A stretch of 64,000 bases of DNA from Agromyces aurantiacus (lineage in GTDB: Bacteria > Actinomycetota > Actinomycetes > Actinomycetales > Microbacteriaceae): contig NZ_JAFBBW010000001.1 of NCBI RefSeq assembly GCF_016907355.1, positions 930,001 to 994,000 of the forward strand, read 5' to 3'. The notes beneath the pieces were generated by a model. It had not been told where the DNA came from, ran no database searches, and saw only the letters and a program-made list of their open reading frames with translations. Position 1 is the stretch's first letter. Every line of letters starts with the position of its first letter. A program made the position numbers and the translations under genes. Positions 35,112 through 42,185 of this stretch are shown here, in pieces.

Positions 35112-36016
35112 TGCGCATCTTCGACCCGCACATCCACATGACCTCGCGCACGACCGACGACTACGAGGCCATGTACGCCGCCGGCGTGCGCGCGCTCGTC
35201 GAGCCGTCGTTCTGGCTCGGCCAGCCGCGCACGAACGTCGGCTCGTACGTCGACTACTTCGACGCGCTGACCGGGTGGGAGCGCTTCCGGGCCTCGCAGT
35301 TCGGGATCCGCCACCATTGCGCGCTCGCGCTGAATCCGAAGGAGGCCAACGACCCGCGCTGCCGCGAGGTCCTGGCCGAGCTGCCGCGGTTCCTGCGACG
35401 CGAGTCGGTCGTCGCGATCGGCGAGACCGGCTACGACTCGATGACGCCCGAGGAGGACGAGGTGCTCGAGGCGCACCTCGCGCTCGCGATCGAGCACCGA
35501 CTGCCCGTGATCGTGCACACGCCGCACCGCGACAAGAAGCACGGCACGCGCCGCACGCTCGAGGTGATCGCCCACTCCGGGATCGCGCCGGAGTTGGTCG
35601 TGCTCGACCACCTCAACGAGGTCACGATCGAGATGGTCCGCGAGAGCGGCAGCTGGATGGGCTTCTCGATCTACCCCGACACCAAGATGGACCCGCACCG
35701 CATGGTCGCGCTGCTGCAGCGCTACGGGACCGAGCGCGTGCTGGTGAACTCGGCCGCCGACTGGGGCCGGTCCGACCCGCTGCTCACCGCGAAGACCGGC
35801 GCGGCCATGCTCGACGCGGGCCTCACGGCCGACGACGTCGATGCCGTGCTCTGGCGCAACCCGGTCGACTTCTTCGCGCAGAGCGGCCGGCTCGACCTGA
35901 CGCCGCTGCCGGGGTTCCACCTCGCGGGCGAGCACGACACGTTCTCGGGCAACTCGATCCTGCGAGGCGTGGCGGATGTCGCGGCGCCGGCCGTGCCCGA
36001 GGGGGCGGCGCGCTGA
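35111..36016 (+). CDS. eboB: TatD-like metal-dependent hydrolase (EboB type)
   Basis: 301 residues. TIM-barrel hydrolase: metal motif FDPHIHM (about 4-10, HxH), IGETGYDS (about 104-111, Glu), VIVHTPHRD (about 137-145, His), VLDHLNE (about 165, His) and NSAADWGRSDPL (about 214-225, Asp). All expected metal ligands are present, so it should be active. TatD relatives are nucleases or hydrolases; in ebo clusters the substrate is unknown. Start and stop both overlap neighbours by one base, showing strict co-translation. Confidence 0.85.
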   Translation: MRIFDPHIHMTSRTTDDYEAMYAAGVRALVEPSFWLGQPRTNVGSYVDYFDALTGWERFRASQFGIRHHCALALNPKEANDPRCREVLAELPRFLRRESVVAIGETGYDSMTPEEDEVLEAHLALAIEHRLPVIVHTPHRDKKHGTRRTLEVIAHSGIAPELVVLDHLNEVTIEMVRESGSWMGFSIYPDTKMDPHRMVALLQRYGTERVLVNSAADWGRSDPLLTAKTGAAMLDAGLTADDVDAVLWRNPVDFFAQSGRLDLTPLPGFHLAGEHDTFSGNSILRGVADVAAPAVPEGAAR

Positions 36017-37140
36017 TGCACCTCTCGTACTGCACCAACGTGCACCCCGCCGAGGACCTCGACGGCGTCATCCGCCAGCTCGACGCATACGCGGGCCCGG
36101 CCCGGGTCGCCGCGGGTCTCGACGTGCTCGGCGTCGGCCTGTGGCTGCCGGCGCCGCTGGCCGCACGCCTGGCCGCCGAGCCCGACGCGCTCGGGCGGCT
36201 GCGGGCGGCGCTCGAGCGCAACGGCCTCGAGGTGCGCACCCTCAACGCGTTCCCGCACGAGGCCTTCCATGCCGAGGTCGTCAAGCTCGACGTCTACCGG
36301 CCCGACTGGACCGACCCCGCCCGCCTCGAGTTCACGGTCGACGCGGCACGCGTGCTCGCCGCGCTGCTGCCGCCCGGCGCCGAGGGCAGCATCTCGACGC
36401 TGCCGCTGGGCTGGCGCGTCGGGTGGGACGACGCGAAGGACCGTGCCGCGACCGACGCGCTGGCGGCGCTCGGCGCCGAACTGCGCGCGATCCGGGCGGA
36501 GACGGGGCGCGTCATCCGCCTCGCCGTCGAGCCCGAGCCGGGCTGCGTGCTCGACGACGTCGACGACGTGGTCGCCTGGCTCGCGTCGCACCGCGACCGG
36601 CTCGACCTCGATCACCTCGGGGTGTGCCTCGATACGTGCCACCTCGCGGTGTCGTTCGCCGATCCGGCGGCGGCGGTCGCGGGCATCGCGGACGCCGGCA
36701 TCCGGGTCGTGAAGGTGCAGGCGTCGGCCGCGCTGCACGTCGAGCGCCCGGGCGATGCCGATGCCCGCCGTGCCGTCGAGGCCTACGCCGAGGACCGGTA
36801 CCTGCACCAGGTCCGCGAGCACGCGTCGGCCGGCGTCATCCGGGTCGACGACCTGCCCGAGGCGCTCGACGACCTGCCGGCGGCCGCGCCGTGGCGGGTG
36901 CACTTCCACGTGCCGCTGCACCTCGAACCCGAGGCGCCGCTCTCGTCGACGACCGACGTGCTGCGCGCTGCGCTCGCCGCCGTGCGGGAGGTGCAGCCGG
37001 TCGACCAGCTCCACGTCGACGTCGAGACCTACACCTGGTCCGTGCTGCCCGGCGGTCCGGTCGACCTCGTCGACGGCATCGCCGCCGAGCTGCGCTGGGC
37101 GCAGGCCGAGCTGCTCGAGCGCCAGGAGCAGCCGGCATGA
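36016..37140 (+). CDS. eboE: EboE-type xylose-isomerase-like protein (metabolite traffic protein)
   Basis: 374 residues. TIM-barrel beginning LSYCTNVHPAEDLDGV, the recognised EboE start, with ALERNGLEVRTLNAFPH, LAVEPEPGCVLDDV (Glu, about 170-183), GVCLDTCHLAVSF (Asp/His, about 204-216), FHVPLHLE (about 296-303) and LHVDVETYTWSVLP near the end. All candidate metal ligands are present. ATG at 36016 overlaps the eboB stop (TGATG). In cyanobacteria ebo products are linked to movement of a metabolite precursor towards the periplasm; the reaction of EboE is unknown. Confidence 0.87.
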   Translation: MHLSYCTNVHPAEDLDGVIRQLDAYAGPARVAAGLDVLGVGLWLPAPLAARLAAEPDALGRLRAALERNGLEVRTLNAFPHEAFHAEVVKLDVYRPDWTDPARLEFTVDAARVLAALLPPGAEGSISTLPLGWRVGWDDAKDRAATDALAALGAELRAIRAETGRVIRLAVEPEPGCVLDDVDDVVAWLASHRDRLDLDHLGVCLDTCHLAVSFADPAAAVAGIADAGIRVVKVQASAALHVERPGDADARRAVEAYAEDRYLHQVREHASAGVIRVDDLPEALDDLPAAAPWRVHFHVPLHLEPEAPLSSTTDVLRAALAAVREVQPVDQLHVDVETYTWSVLPGGPVDLVDGIAAELRWAQAELLERQEQPA

Positions 37141-38567
37141 CCGCGAAGGTGCTCCTCCTCGACGTCGTCGGCCTGACCGCCGACGCCCTGCGGCACATGC
37201 CGCGGCTGAACCGGATGGCGCGCGCCGGCGCCCGGGCCGAGCTCGGCACCGTGCTGCCCGCCGTCACGTGCTCGGTGCAGTCGTCGGTGCTCACGGGCGC
37301 CATGCCCTCGAGCCATGGCATCGTGGGCAACGGATGGTACTTCCGCGGCCTCGGCGACGTGCTGCTGTGGCGCCAGCACAACCGGCTGGTTCGCGGCGAG
37401 AAGCTGTGGGAGACCGCCCGCCGACGGCGCGGCGGCGACTACTCGAGCGCGAACCTCGGCTGGTGGTACGCGATGGGCGCGACGACCGACCTCACGGTCA
37501 CGCCGCGACCGATCTACCACGCCGACGGCCGCAAGTCGCCCGACTTCTACGCGCGGCCGCCGCGCCTGCACGACGAGCTGTGCGAGGAGCTCGGCGAGTT
37601 CCCGCTGTTCCAGTACTGGGGGCCGACCGCGTCGATCCGCTCGACGCAGTGGATCGTCGATGCGACCCGGCGCGTGCTCGCCGGACCCGGCACGCCCGAC
37701 CTCACGATGGCCTACCTGCCGCACCTCGACTACGACCACCAACGCTTCGGGCCGGACTCACCCGAGGGCGCGCGCGCCGCCGCCGAGCTCGACGCCGCGA
37801 TGGCGCCGCTCCTCGACCAGGCCGAGGCGCAGGACGTGACCGTGGTCGCCCTCGCCGAGTACGGCATCGCGCGCGCCGACCGACCGGTCGACGTCAACCG
37901 GGCGCTGCGCCGTGAGGGCCTGCTCGAGGTGTACGTGCAGGACGGACGCGAGCAGCTCGACCCGTGGACCTCGCGCGCGTTCGCGGTGGCCGACCACCAG
38001 GTCGCGCACGTGTACGTCGCCGATCCGGCCGACGTACCGCGCGTCGCCGCGATCCTCCGCGACCTCGAGGGCGTCGACGAGGTCCTCGACCGCGAGGACC
38101 AGGCGCGGTACGGGCTCGACCACGCGCGTTCGGGCGAGCTGGTCGCGGTCGCCGCGCCGGGCGCCTGGTTCACCTACTACTTCTGGCTCGACGACGACCG
38201 CGCGCCCGAGTACGCTCGCGGCGTCGATATCCACCGCAAGCCCGGCTACGACCCCGCCGAGCTCTTCTTCGACCCGGCAGACCGGCTCGCGAAGGCGAAG
38301 GCGGCGGGCAACCTGGTGCGCAAGAAGCTCGGGCTGCGGTACGCCATGAGCACGGTGCCGCTCGACCCGTCGTGCGTGCGCGGCACGCACGGTCGACTGC
38401 CCGACTCCGCCGCCGACACCCCGCTCCTCCTCGCCTCCGACCCGCGCTTCCTCGACGGCGCCGGCGACCGCGTGCACGCGACCGAGGTCCGCGACCTCGT
38501 GCTGCGGTGGCAGGGCCTCGCCGAGACCGCCGCGCCATCCGACCCCCACGAAAGGATCCGAGCATGA
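37137..38567 (+). CDS. eboF: Alkaline phosphatase superfamily/nucleotide-pyrophosphatase-like protein (EboF type)
   Basis: 476 residues, type I phosphodiesterase/nucleotide pyrophosphatase fold without signal peptide. Start VLLLDVVGL (metal Asp), the nucleophile region PAVTCSVQSSVLTG (about 41-54) and SSHGIVGNGW, then YLPHLDYDHQRFGPDS (Asp/His metal site, about 199-214). The usual SDHGM box is replaced by AEYGI (about 240-244), so one metal site may be changed. A later VADHQVAHVYV supplies a His. Substrate could be a phosphorylated or prenylated cyclitol (inference). ATGA overlaps on both sides. Confidence 0.8.
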   Translation: MTAKVLLLDVVGLTADALRHMPRLNRMARAGARAELGTVLPAVTCSVQSSVLTGAMPSSHGIVGNGWYFRGLGDVLLWRQHNRLVRGEKLWETARRRRGGDYSSANLGWWYAMGATTDLTVTPRPIYHADGRKSPDFYARPPRLHDELCEELGEFPLFQYWGPTASIRSTQWIVDATRRVLAGPGTPDLTMAYLPHLDYDHQRFGPDSPEGARAAAELDAAMAPLLDQAEAQDVTVVALAEYGIARADRPVDVNRALRREGLLEVYVQDGREQLDPWTSRAFAVADHQVAHVYVADPADVPRVAAILRDLEGVDEVLDREDQARYGLDHARSGELVAVAAPGAWFTYYFWLDDDRAPEYARGVDIHRKPGYDPAELFFDPADRLAKAKAAGNLVRKKLGLRYAMSTVPLDPSCVRGTHGRLPDSAADTPLLLASDPRFLDGAGDRVHATEVRDLVLRWQGLAETAAPSDPHERIRA

Positions 38568-39586
38568 CCGACACGCCCGCCACGACGCATCCCGTCACCC
38601 TCTTCACCGGCCAGTGGGCCGACCTGCCCTTCGAGGAGGTCGCCCGCCTGGCCTCGGAGTGGGGCTACGACGGCCTCGAGATCGGCGTCGGCGGCGACCA
38701 CCTCGACACCAAGCTCGCCGATGAGGAGCCCGGCTACCTGAAGGAGAAGCTGGAGCTGCTGAAGCGCTACGACCTGAAGGTCTACGCGATCTCGAACCAC
38801 CTCACCGGCCAGGCCGTGTGCGACGACCCGATCGACTTCCGCCACCAGGCGATCGTGCGCCCGTACACGTGGGGCGACGGCGACGCCGAGGGCGTGCGGC
38901 AGCGTGCGGCCGAGGACCTCAAGCGCACCGCGCGCGTCGCGCGCAAGCTCGGCGTCGACACGGTCGTCGGGTTCACGGGGTCGAAGATCTGGCAGTACGT
39001 CGCGATGTTCCCGCCCGTGCCCGCGTCGGTCATCGACGCCGGGTACGAGGACTTCGCGAACCGGTGGAACCCCATCCTCGACGTGTTCGACGACGAGGGC
39101 GTGCGCTTCGCGCACGAGGTGCACCCCTCGGAGATCGCGTACGACCACTGGACCAGCGTCCGCACCCTCGAGGCGATCGACCGCCGCCCGGCGTTCGGGT
39201 TCAACTGGGACCCGTCGCACATGATGTGGCAGGGCGTCGACCCGGTCGGCTTCATCTGGGACTTCCAGGACCGGATCTACCACGTGGACTGCAAGGACAC
39301 CCGGATCCGCACGGCGAACAGCCGCTCGGGCATCCTCGGCTCCCACCTGCCGTGGGGCGACCCGCGTCGCGGCTGGGACTTCGTCTCGACCGGGCACGGC
39401 GACGTGCCGTGGGAGGACGCGTTCCGCGCGCTCGACGCGATCGGCTACACGGGCCCGATCTCGGTCGAGTGGGAGGACGCGGGCATGGACCGCCTGCACG
39501 GCGGCCCGCAGGCGCTCGAGTTCGTGCGCTCGCTCATCTGGCCGCGCCCGACCGCGTCGTTCGACGCCGCGTTCTCGAACCAGTAG
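38564..39586 (+). CDS. Sugar phosphate isomerase/epimerase
   Basis: 340 residues, last gene of the operon. Xylose-isomerase-like barrel: LFTGQWADLPFEEVARLASEW then GYDGLEIGVGG (about 31-41), FAHEVHPSEIAYD (Glu, about 182-194), FGFNWDPSHMMWQG (Asp/His, about 211-224), YHVDCKDTRI (about 240-249) and ISVEWEDAGMDR (about 304-315). All ligands present. Looks like the large group with inosose isomerases and 3-keto-sugar epimerases often beside Gfo/Idh/MocA dehydrogenases, as here. ATG at 38564 overlaps the previous stop by four bases and has AAAGGA upstream. Confidence 0.87.
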   Translation: MTDTPATTHPVTLFTGQWADLPFEEVARLASEWGYDGLEIGVGGDHLDTKLADEEPGYLKEKLELLKRYDLKVYAISNHLTGQAVCDDPIDFRHQAIVRPYTWGDGDAEGVRQRAAEDLKRTARVARKLGVDTVVGFTGSKIWQYVAMFPPVPASVIDAGYEDFANRWNPILDVFDDEGVRFAHEVHPSEIAYDHWTSVRTLEAIDRRPAFGFNWDPSHMMWQGVDPVGFIWDFQDRIYHVDCKDTRIRTANSRSGILGSHLPWGDPRRGWDFVSTGHGDVPWEDAFRALDAIGYTGPISVEWEDAGMDRLHGGPQALEFVRSLIWPRPTASFDAAFSNQ

Positions 39587-39617
39587 GGCGACGGATGGCG
39601 CATGCCGCCGGTCGCCG

Positions 39618-39623
39618 TACGAT
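39618..39623 (+). promoter_or_regulatory. Leaderless -10 box (TACGAT)
   Basis: TACGAT ends seven bases before ATG at 39631; no ribosome site. Confidence 0.4.
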
Positions 39624-39630
39624 CGGCGGT

Positions 39631-40146
39631 ATGCGTCCCGACCCCGCCCCTCGCGTGCGCCCGCGCCCGACTTCGGTGCCGCCGCGACGGGGTGGTCCCG
39701 CTCGCCCGGCGCGCCCGGATCGCGACCTCTCGCCGCCGCTTCCCGCCGCGCTCAGCTGGACGGTGCTGGCGCTGTTCGTGGTCGCGCTGGCGAGCGGGCT
39801 GCTCGTCCTCGACCTGACCTGGTGGCTGCCCGCGTGGGTCCTCGCGGCGAGCCTCGTCGCCTTCGTCGCGTACGGCCTCGACAAGTCGGCCGCGCGGCGC
39901 GGTGGGGCGCGCATCTCGGAGCAGACGCTGCTGCTCCTGGGCCTCATCGGCGGGTGGCCGGGCGCGGTCGCCGCGCAGCAGTTGTTCCGGCACAAGACCC
40001 GCAAGCGCTCGTTCCGTCGCGCGTTCTGGGCGTCGGTGGTGGTGAACCTCGTCGTGCTCGCCGCGGCGGTCGTGCTGCTCCCGGCGTCCGGCATCGCCGG
40101 CGCACTCCCGCCGGATCCCGGCCTCCCCCCGGTCCTCTCGCGCTGA
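39631..40146 (+). CDS. DUF1294 membrane protein
   Basis: 171 residues. Basic Pro/Arg-rich cytoplasmic N-terminus (1-35), hydrophobic segments at about 43-60, 65-83, 97-113 and 131-151, and the DUF1294 signature YGLDKSAARRGGARISEQTLLLLGLIGGWPG followed by QQLFRHKTRKRSFRRAFW. Many DUF1294 proteins are fused to a cold-shock domain; this one is not. Function unknown. Transcribed alone from a probable leaderless promoter after the Ebo operon. Confidence 0.85.
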   Translation: MRPDPAPRVRPRPTSVPPRRGGPARPARPDRDLSPPLPAALSWTVLALFVVALASGLLVLDLTWWLPAWVLAASLVAFVAYGLDKSAARRGGARISEQTLLLLGLIGGWPGAVAAQQLFRHKTRKRSFRRAFWASVVVNLVVLAAAVVLLPASGIAGALPPDPGLPPVLSR

Positions 40147-40223
40147 TCGGCCGCGGCGCGTGGCGCGGCGCTCGCCGGGGCCGTCGGTCACCGTCCGTCA
40201 CCGTCCGGCGATGCCGTCCAAGT

Positions 40224-40599
40224 GGCTCATCTGAGCCGCGCCTCATATGAGGCCATGCTGACGACGAGGGGGGTCCATCTCGGCGCCGAGGTCACCCGCC
40301 AGCTCAACCCGGCCTCATGTGAGGCCCGCCTCAATGCGCCAGGCCTCATTTGAGCCAGGCCTCATTTGAGGCGAGCTTCACGCGCGTCGGTTCGATTCGC
40401 CGAGGCCGACCCCTGACGTCGCGCGGCCTCATTTGAGGCGAGGCTCAGATGAGTGGGGCCTCATTTGACGAGGTCGGTTCGATTCGCCATGGTCGGCGAC
40501 CCTGATGTCGACGCGGCCTCATATGAGGCGGGCTTGATGAGGGTGGGTGGATTCGCCATGGTCGGCGACCCTGATGTCGATGCGGCCTCATATGAGGCC
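40224..40599. repeat. Array of GCCTCATNTGAGGC palindromes in a gene-free region
   Basis: 40147-40670 has no convincing gene. It holds at least eight full or partial copies of one palindrome: 40224-40237 (GGCTCATCTGAGCC), 40240-40253, 40311-40326, 40342-40355, 40357-40371, 40425-40439, 40515-40529 and 40584-40599, plus half copies at 40442 and 40458. Core is TCATNTGA, N mostly A or T. Spacing is irregular, so it is not CRISPR. Could be clustered binding sites of one dimeric protein, or remnants of a mobile repeat. Confidence 0.8.
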
Positions 40600-40617
40600 A
40601 GGCTCAAACGAGCGGGC
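40481..40617. repeat. 69-bp tandem direct repeat
   Basis: Two near-identical units start GATTCGCCATGGTCGGCGAC at 40481 and 40550 and each ends in a GCCTCATATGAGGC palindrome; a diverged third copy starts at 40394. The unit is 23 codons long, so an open frame through it repeats in register, but no ribosome site or continuing protein supports a gene. Confidence 0.75.
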
Positions 40618-40670
40618 TGGAAACACTCTCCTGAACGGGTGCAGCCCGGCCCGTCCGACGGAAGGCCGCG

Positions 40671-41342
40671 CTACGCGACCGGAGCCAGTGGCGCGAGGGG
40701 CGCGCGCAGGTCGAGGATCGACCCGCGCACCTCGGCGGCGTCCGGGTACTGCTCCTGGTGGGCGAGCCCGACGCCGGTGACGCCGAGTCCCGTCGCCGCG
40801 GCATCCGTCACGAAGAGGTAGGGCCGGTAGCCGATCCGATCGCGGATGCCGTTCTTCAGCAGCCGGTGCGCGACCGTGACCGCGGGGCCGAGCAGGTCGC
40901 TGCCGCCGCCGACGCTCTGCCGCACGCAGACCCCGCGGTGCAGGATCACTTTGAGGTCGAGGTAGGCCACATTGGGGCACGCGGTGCACACGTGCTCGGG
41001 CCCGGGCGTCGCGCGAGTGCGGGCCGCGAGGAAGCCCGCGTACATCGTCGCGATGCGATCGAGCACGCCAGCGCCCTCGCCGTCGAGCGAGGCAGCCGCC
41101 GCGCACGCGAACACCGCGTCGCCCTCGAGCTTGACGAGCGCGAACTCGGGCGACAGGCCCGTCGTCACACTGTCGAGCAGCTCGGCGAGCAGCGAATAGG
41201 CGATCGGGATCCCCTCGCTGAAGTCGACGCCGTGCGCCTCCTCGACGCTCGCGAGGAACGACGTGAAGCCCGAGATGTCGGCGAGCAGCAGGTACCGATC
41301 GCCCGCGGGCGCGTCGGCCGCCGTCGATGCCGCGAGCTCCAT
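40671..41342 (-). CDS. DUF2652 / adenylate-cyclase-like protein
   Basis: 223 residues. The LLLADISGFTSFLASVEEAHG start is the nucleotide-cyclase-like strand with metal Asp; FALVKLEGDAVFACAA (about 85-100) is the second. DUF2652 proteins are cyclase homologues common in actinobacteria; whether they make cAMP or cGMP is not known. The CTACPNVAYLDLKVILHRG segment (two Cys) follows. ATG at 41342 has CGGAGGGACC upstream. Isolated gene; minus-strand read-through from it would enter the palindrome array. Confidence 0.82.
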   Translation of the reverse strand: MELAASTAADAPAGDRYLLLADISGFTSFLASVEEAHGVDFSEGIPIAYSLLAELLDSVTTGLSPEFALVKLEGDAVFACAAAASLDGEGAGVLDRIATMYAGFLAARTRATPGPEHVCTACPNVAYLDLKVILHRGVCVRQSVGGGSDLLGPAVTVAHRLLKNGIRDRIGYRPYLFVTDAAATGLGVTGVGLAHQEQYPDAAEVRGSILDLRAPLAPLAPVA

Positions 41343-41406
41343 GGTCCCTCCGGGGGTGTGCCGTCGGGGCGAGTCTACGTCGCCCGCGCACGGCCCTGAA
41401 GGGTGA

Positions 41407-41448
41407 GCGGATGTCGCGGGCCGAAGGGAGATCGGCCGCGACATCCGC
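41407..41448. terminator. Terminator of the ABC exporter operon
   Basis: GCGGATGTCGCGGGCC (41407-41422) pairs with GGCCGCGACATCCGC (41434-41448) with one bulge, just after the minus-strand ABC ATPase stop. Confidence 0.7.
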
Positions 41449-41454
41449 CCGCGG

Positions 41455-42126
41455 CTACGCCCGCTCGGTCACCGATCCGTGCGTGAGGTGCAGCCGCCGC
41501 TCCGCGCGCGTCGCGACCGCGGAGTCGTGGGTGACGATCACCAGGGTGAGCCCGCGATCGCGCCAGAGTCCCTCGAGGAGGTCCATGATCTCGTCACGGG
41601 TCTGCTCGTCGAGGTTGCCGGTCGGCTCGTCCGCGAGGAGCACCTCGGGCTCCTTCACGAGCGCTCGCGCGATCGCGACGCGCTGCTGCTGCCCGCCCGA
41701 GAGCTCGCTCGGAACGTGGTGCGCGCGGTCGCCGAGGCCGACCGACTCGAGCGCGGCGGTCGCGCGCCGGCGGCGTTCCTCGGCGGCCACGCCCAGGGGC
41801 TCGAGCGCCGTCTCGACGTTCTCCTGCGCGGTGAGCGTCGGGATGAGGTTGAAGCCCTGGAACACGAAGCCGATCTGGGCCGCGCGGATGCCGCCGAGCT
41901 TCGAGTCGGGCATGGCGGACAGCTCTGCCTCGCCGAGCGAGACGCGACCCGAGGTGGGCCGGTCGAGCGCGCCGAGCATCTGCAGCAGCGTCGACTTGCC
42001 GCCGCCCGTCGGGCCCTGGATGGCGACGAGCTGCCCCGTCGGGATGGTGAGGCTCACGTCGTCGAGCGCGGTGATCGTGCGCTCCTTCTGGTGGTAGGTC
42101 TTCGAGACGTTCTCGAGGGTGTACAT
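41455..42126 (-). CDS. ABC exporter ATPase (MacB/LolD type)
   Basis: 223 residues, normal LolD/MacB ATPase size. Walker A GPTGGGKST (about 39-47), signature LSGGQQQR (about 143-150), Walker B VLLADEPTGNLDEQT (about 163-177) with the PTGNLD block typical of MacB/LolD/FtsE ATPases. ATG at 42126 is supported by AAGGAACG; the frame is open further 5' without support. Partner permease lies 59 bp upstream on the same strand. The divergent two-component system probably controls both. Confidence 0.92.
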   Translation of the reverse strand: MYTLENVSKTYHQKERTITALDDVSLTIPTGQLVAIQGPTGGGKSTLLQMLGALDRPTSGRVSLGEAELSAMPDSKLGGIRAAQIGFVFQGFNLIPTLTAQENVETALEPLGVAAEERRRRATAALESVGLGDRAHHVPSELSGGQQQRVAIARALVKEPEVLLADEPTGNLDEQTRDEIMDLLEGLWRDRGLTLVIVTHDSAVATRAERRLHLTHGSVTERA

Positions 42127-42185
42127 GGGGTCGTTCCTTCCGTCGTGCAAGTCGGGGTGGGGGCGAGCGGATGGCGCGGCATCCG

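Noticed and set aside
30457..39586. A dehydroquinate-synthase-like EboD gene inside the operon
   Set aside because: All frames between 31744 and 39586 are accounted for by other proteins; none shows the cyclase fold motifs.
40224..40617. CRISPR array
   Set aside because: Repeats are short palindromes, spacing is irregular, and no cas genes are present.
40453..40821. Open frame through the 69-bp repeats as a protein gene
   Set aside because: No ribosome site or promoter; the frame runs into the opposing cyclase gene, and the similarity between units is explained by DNA repeats.
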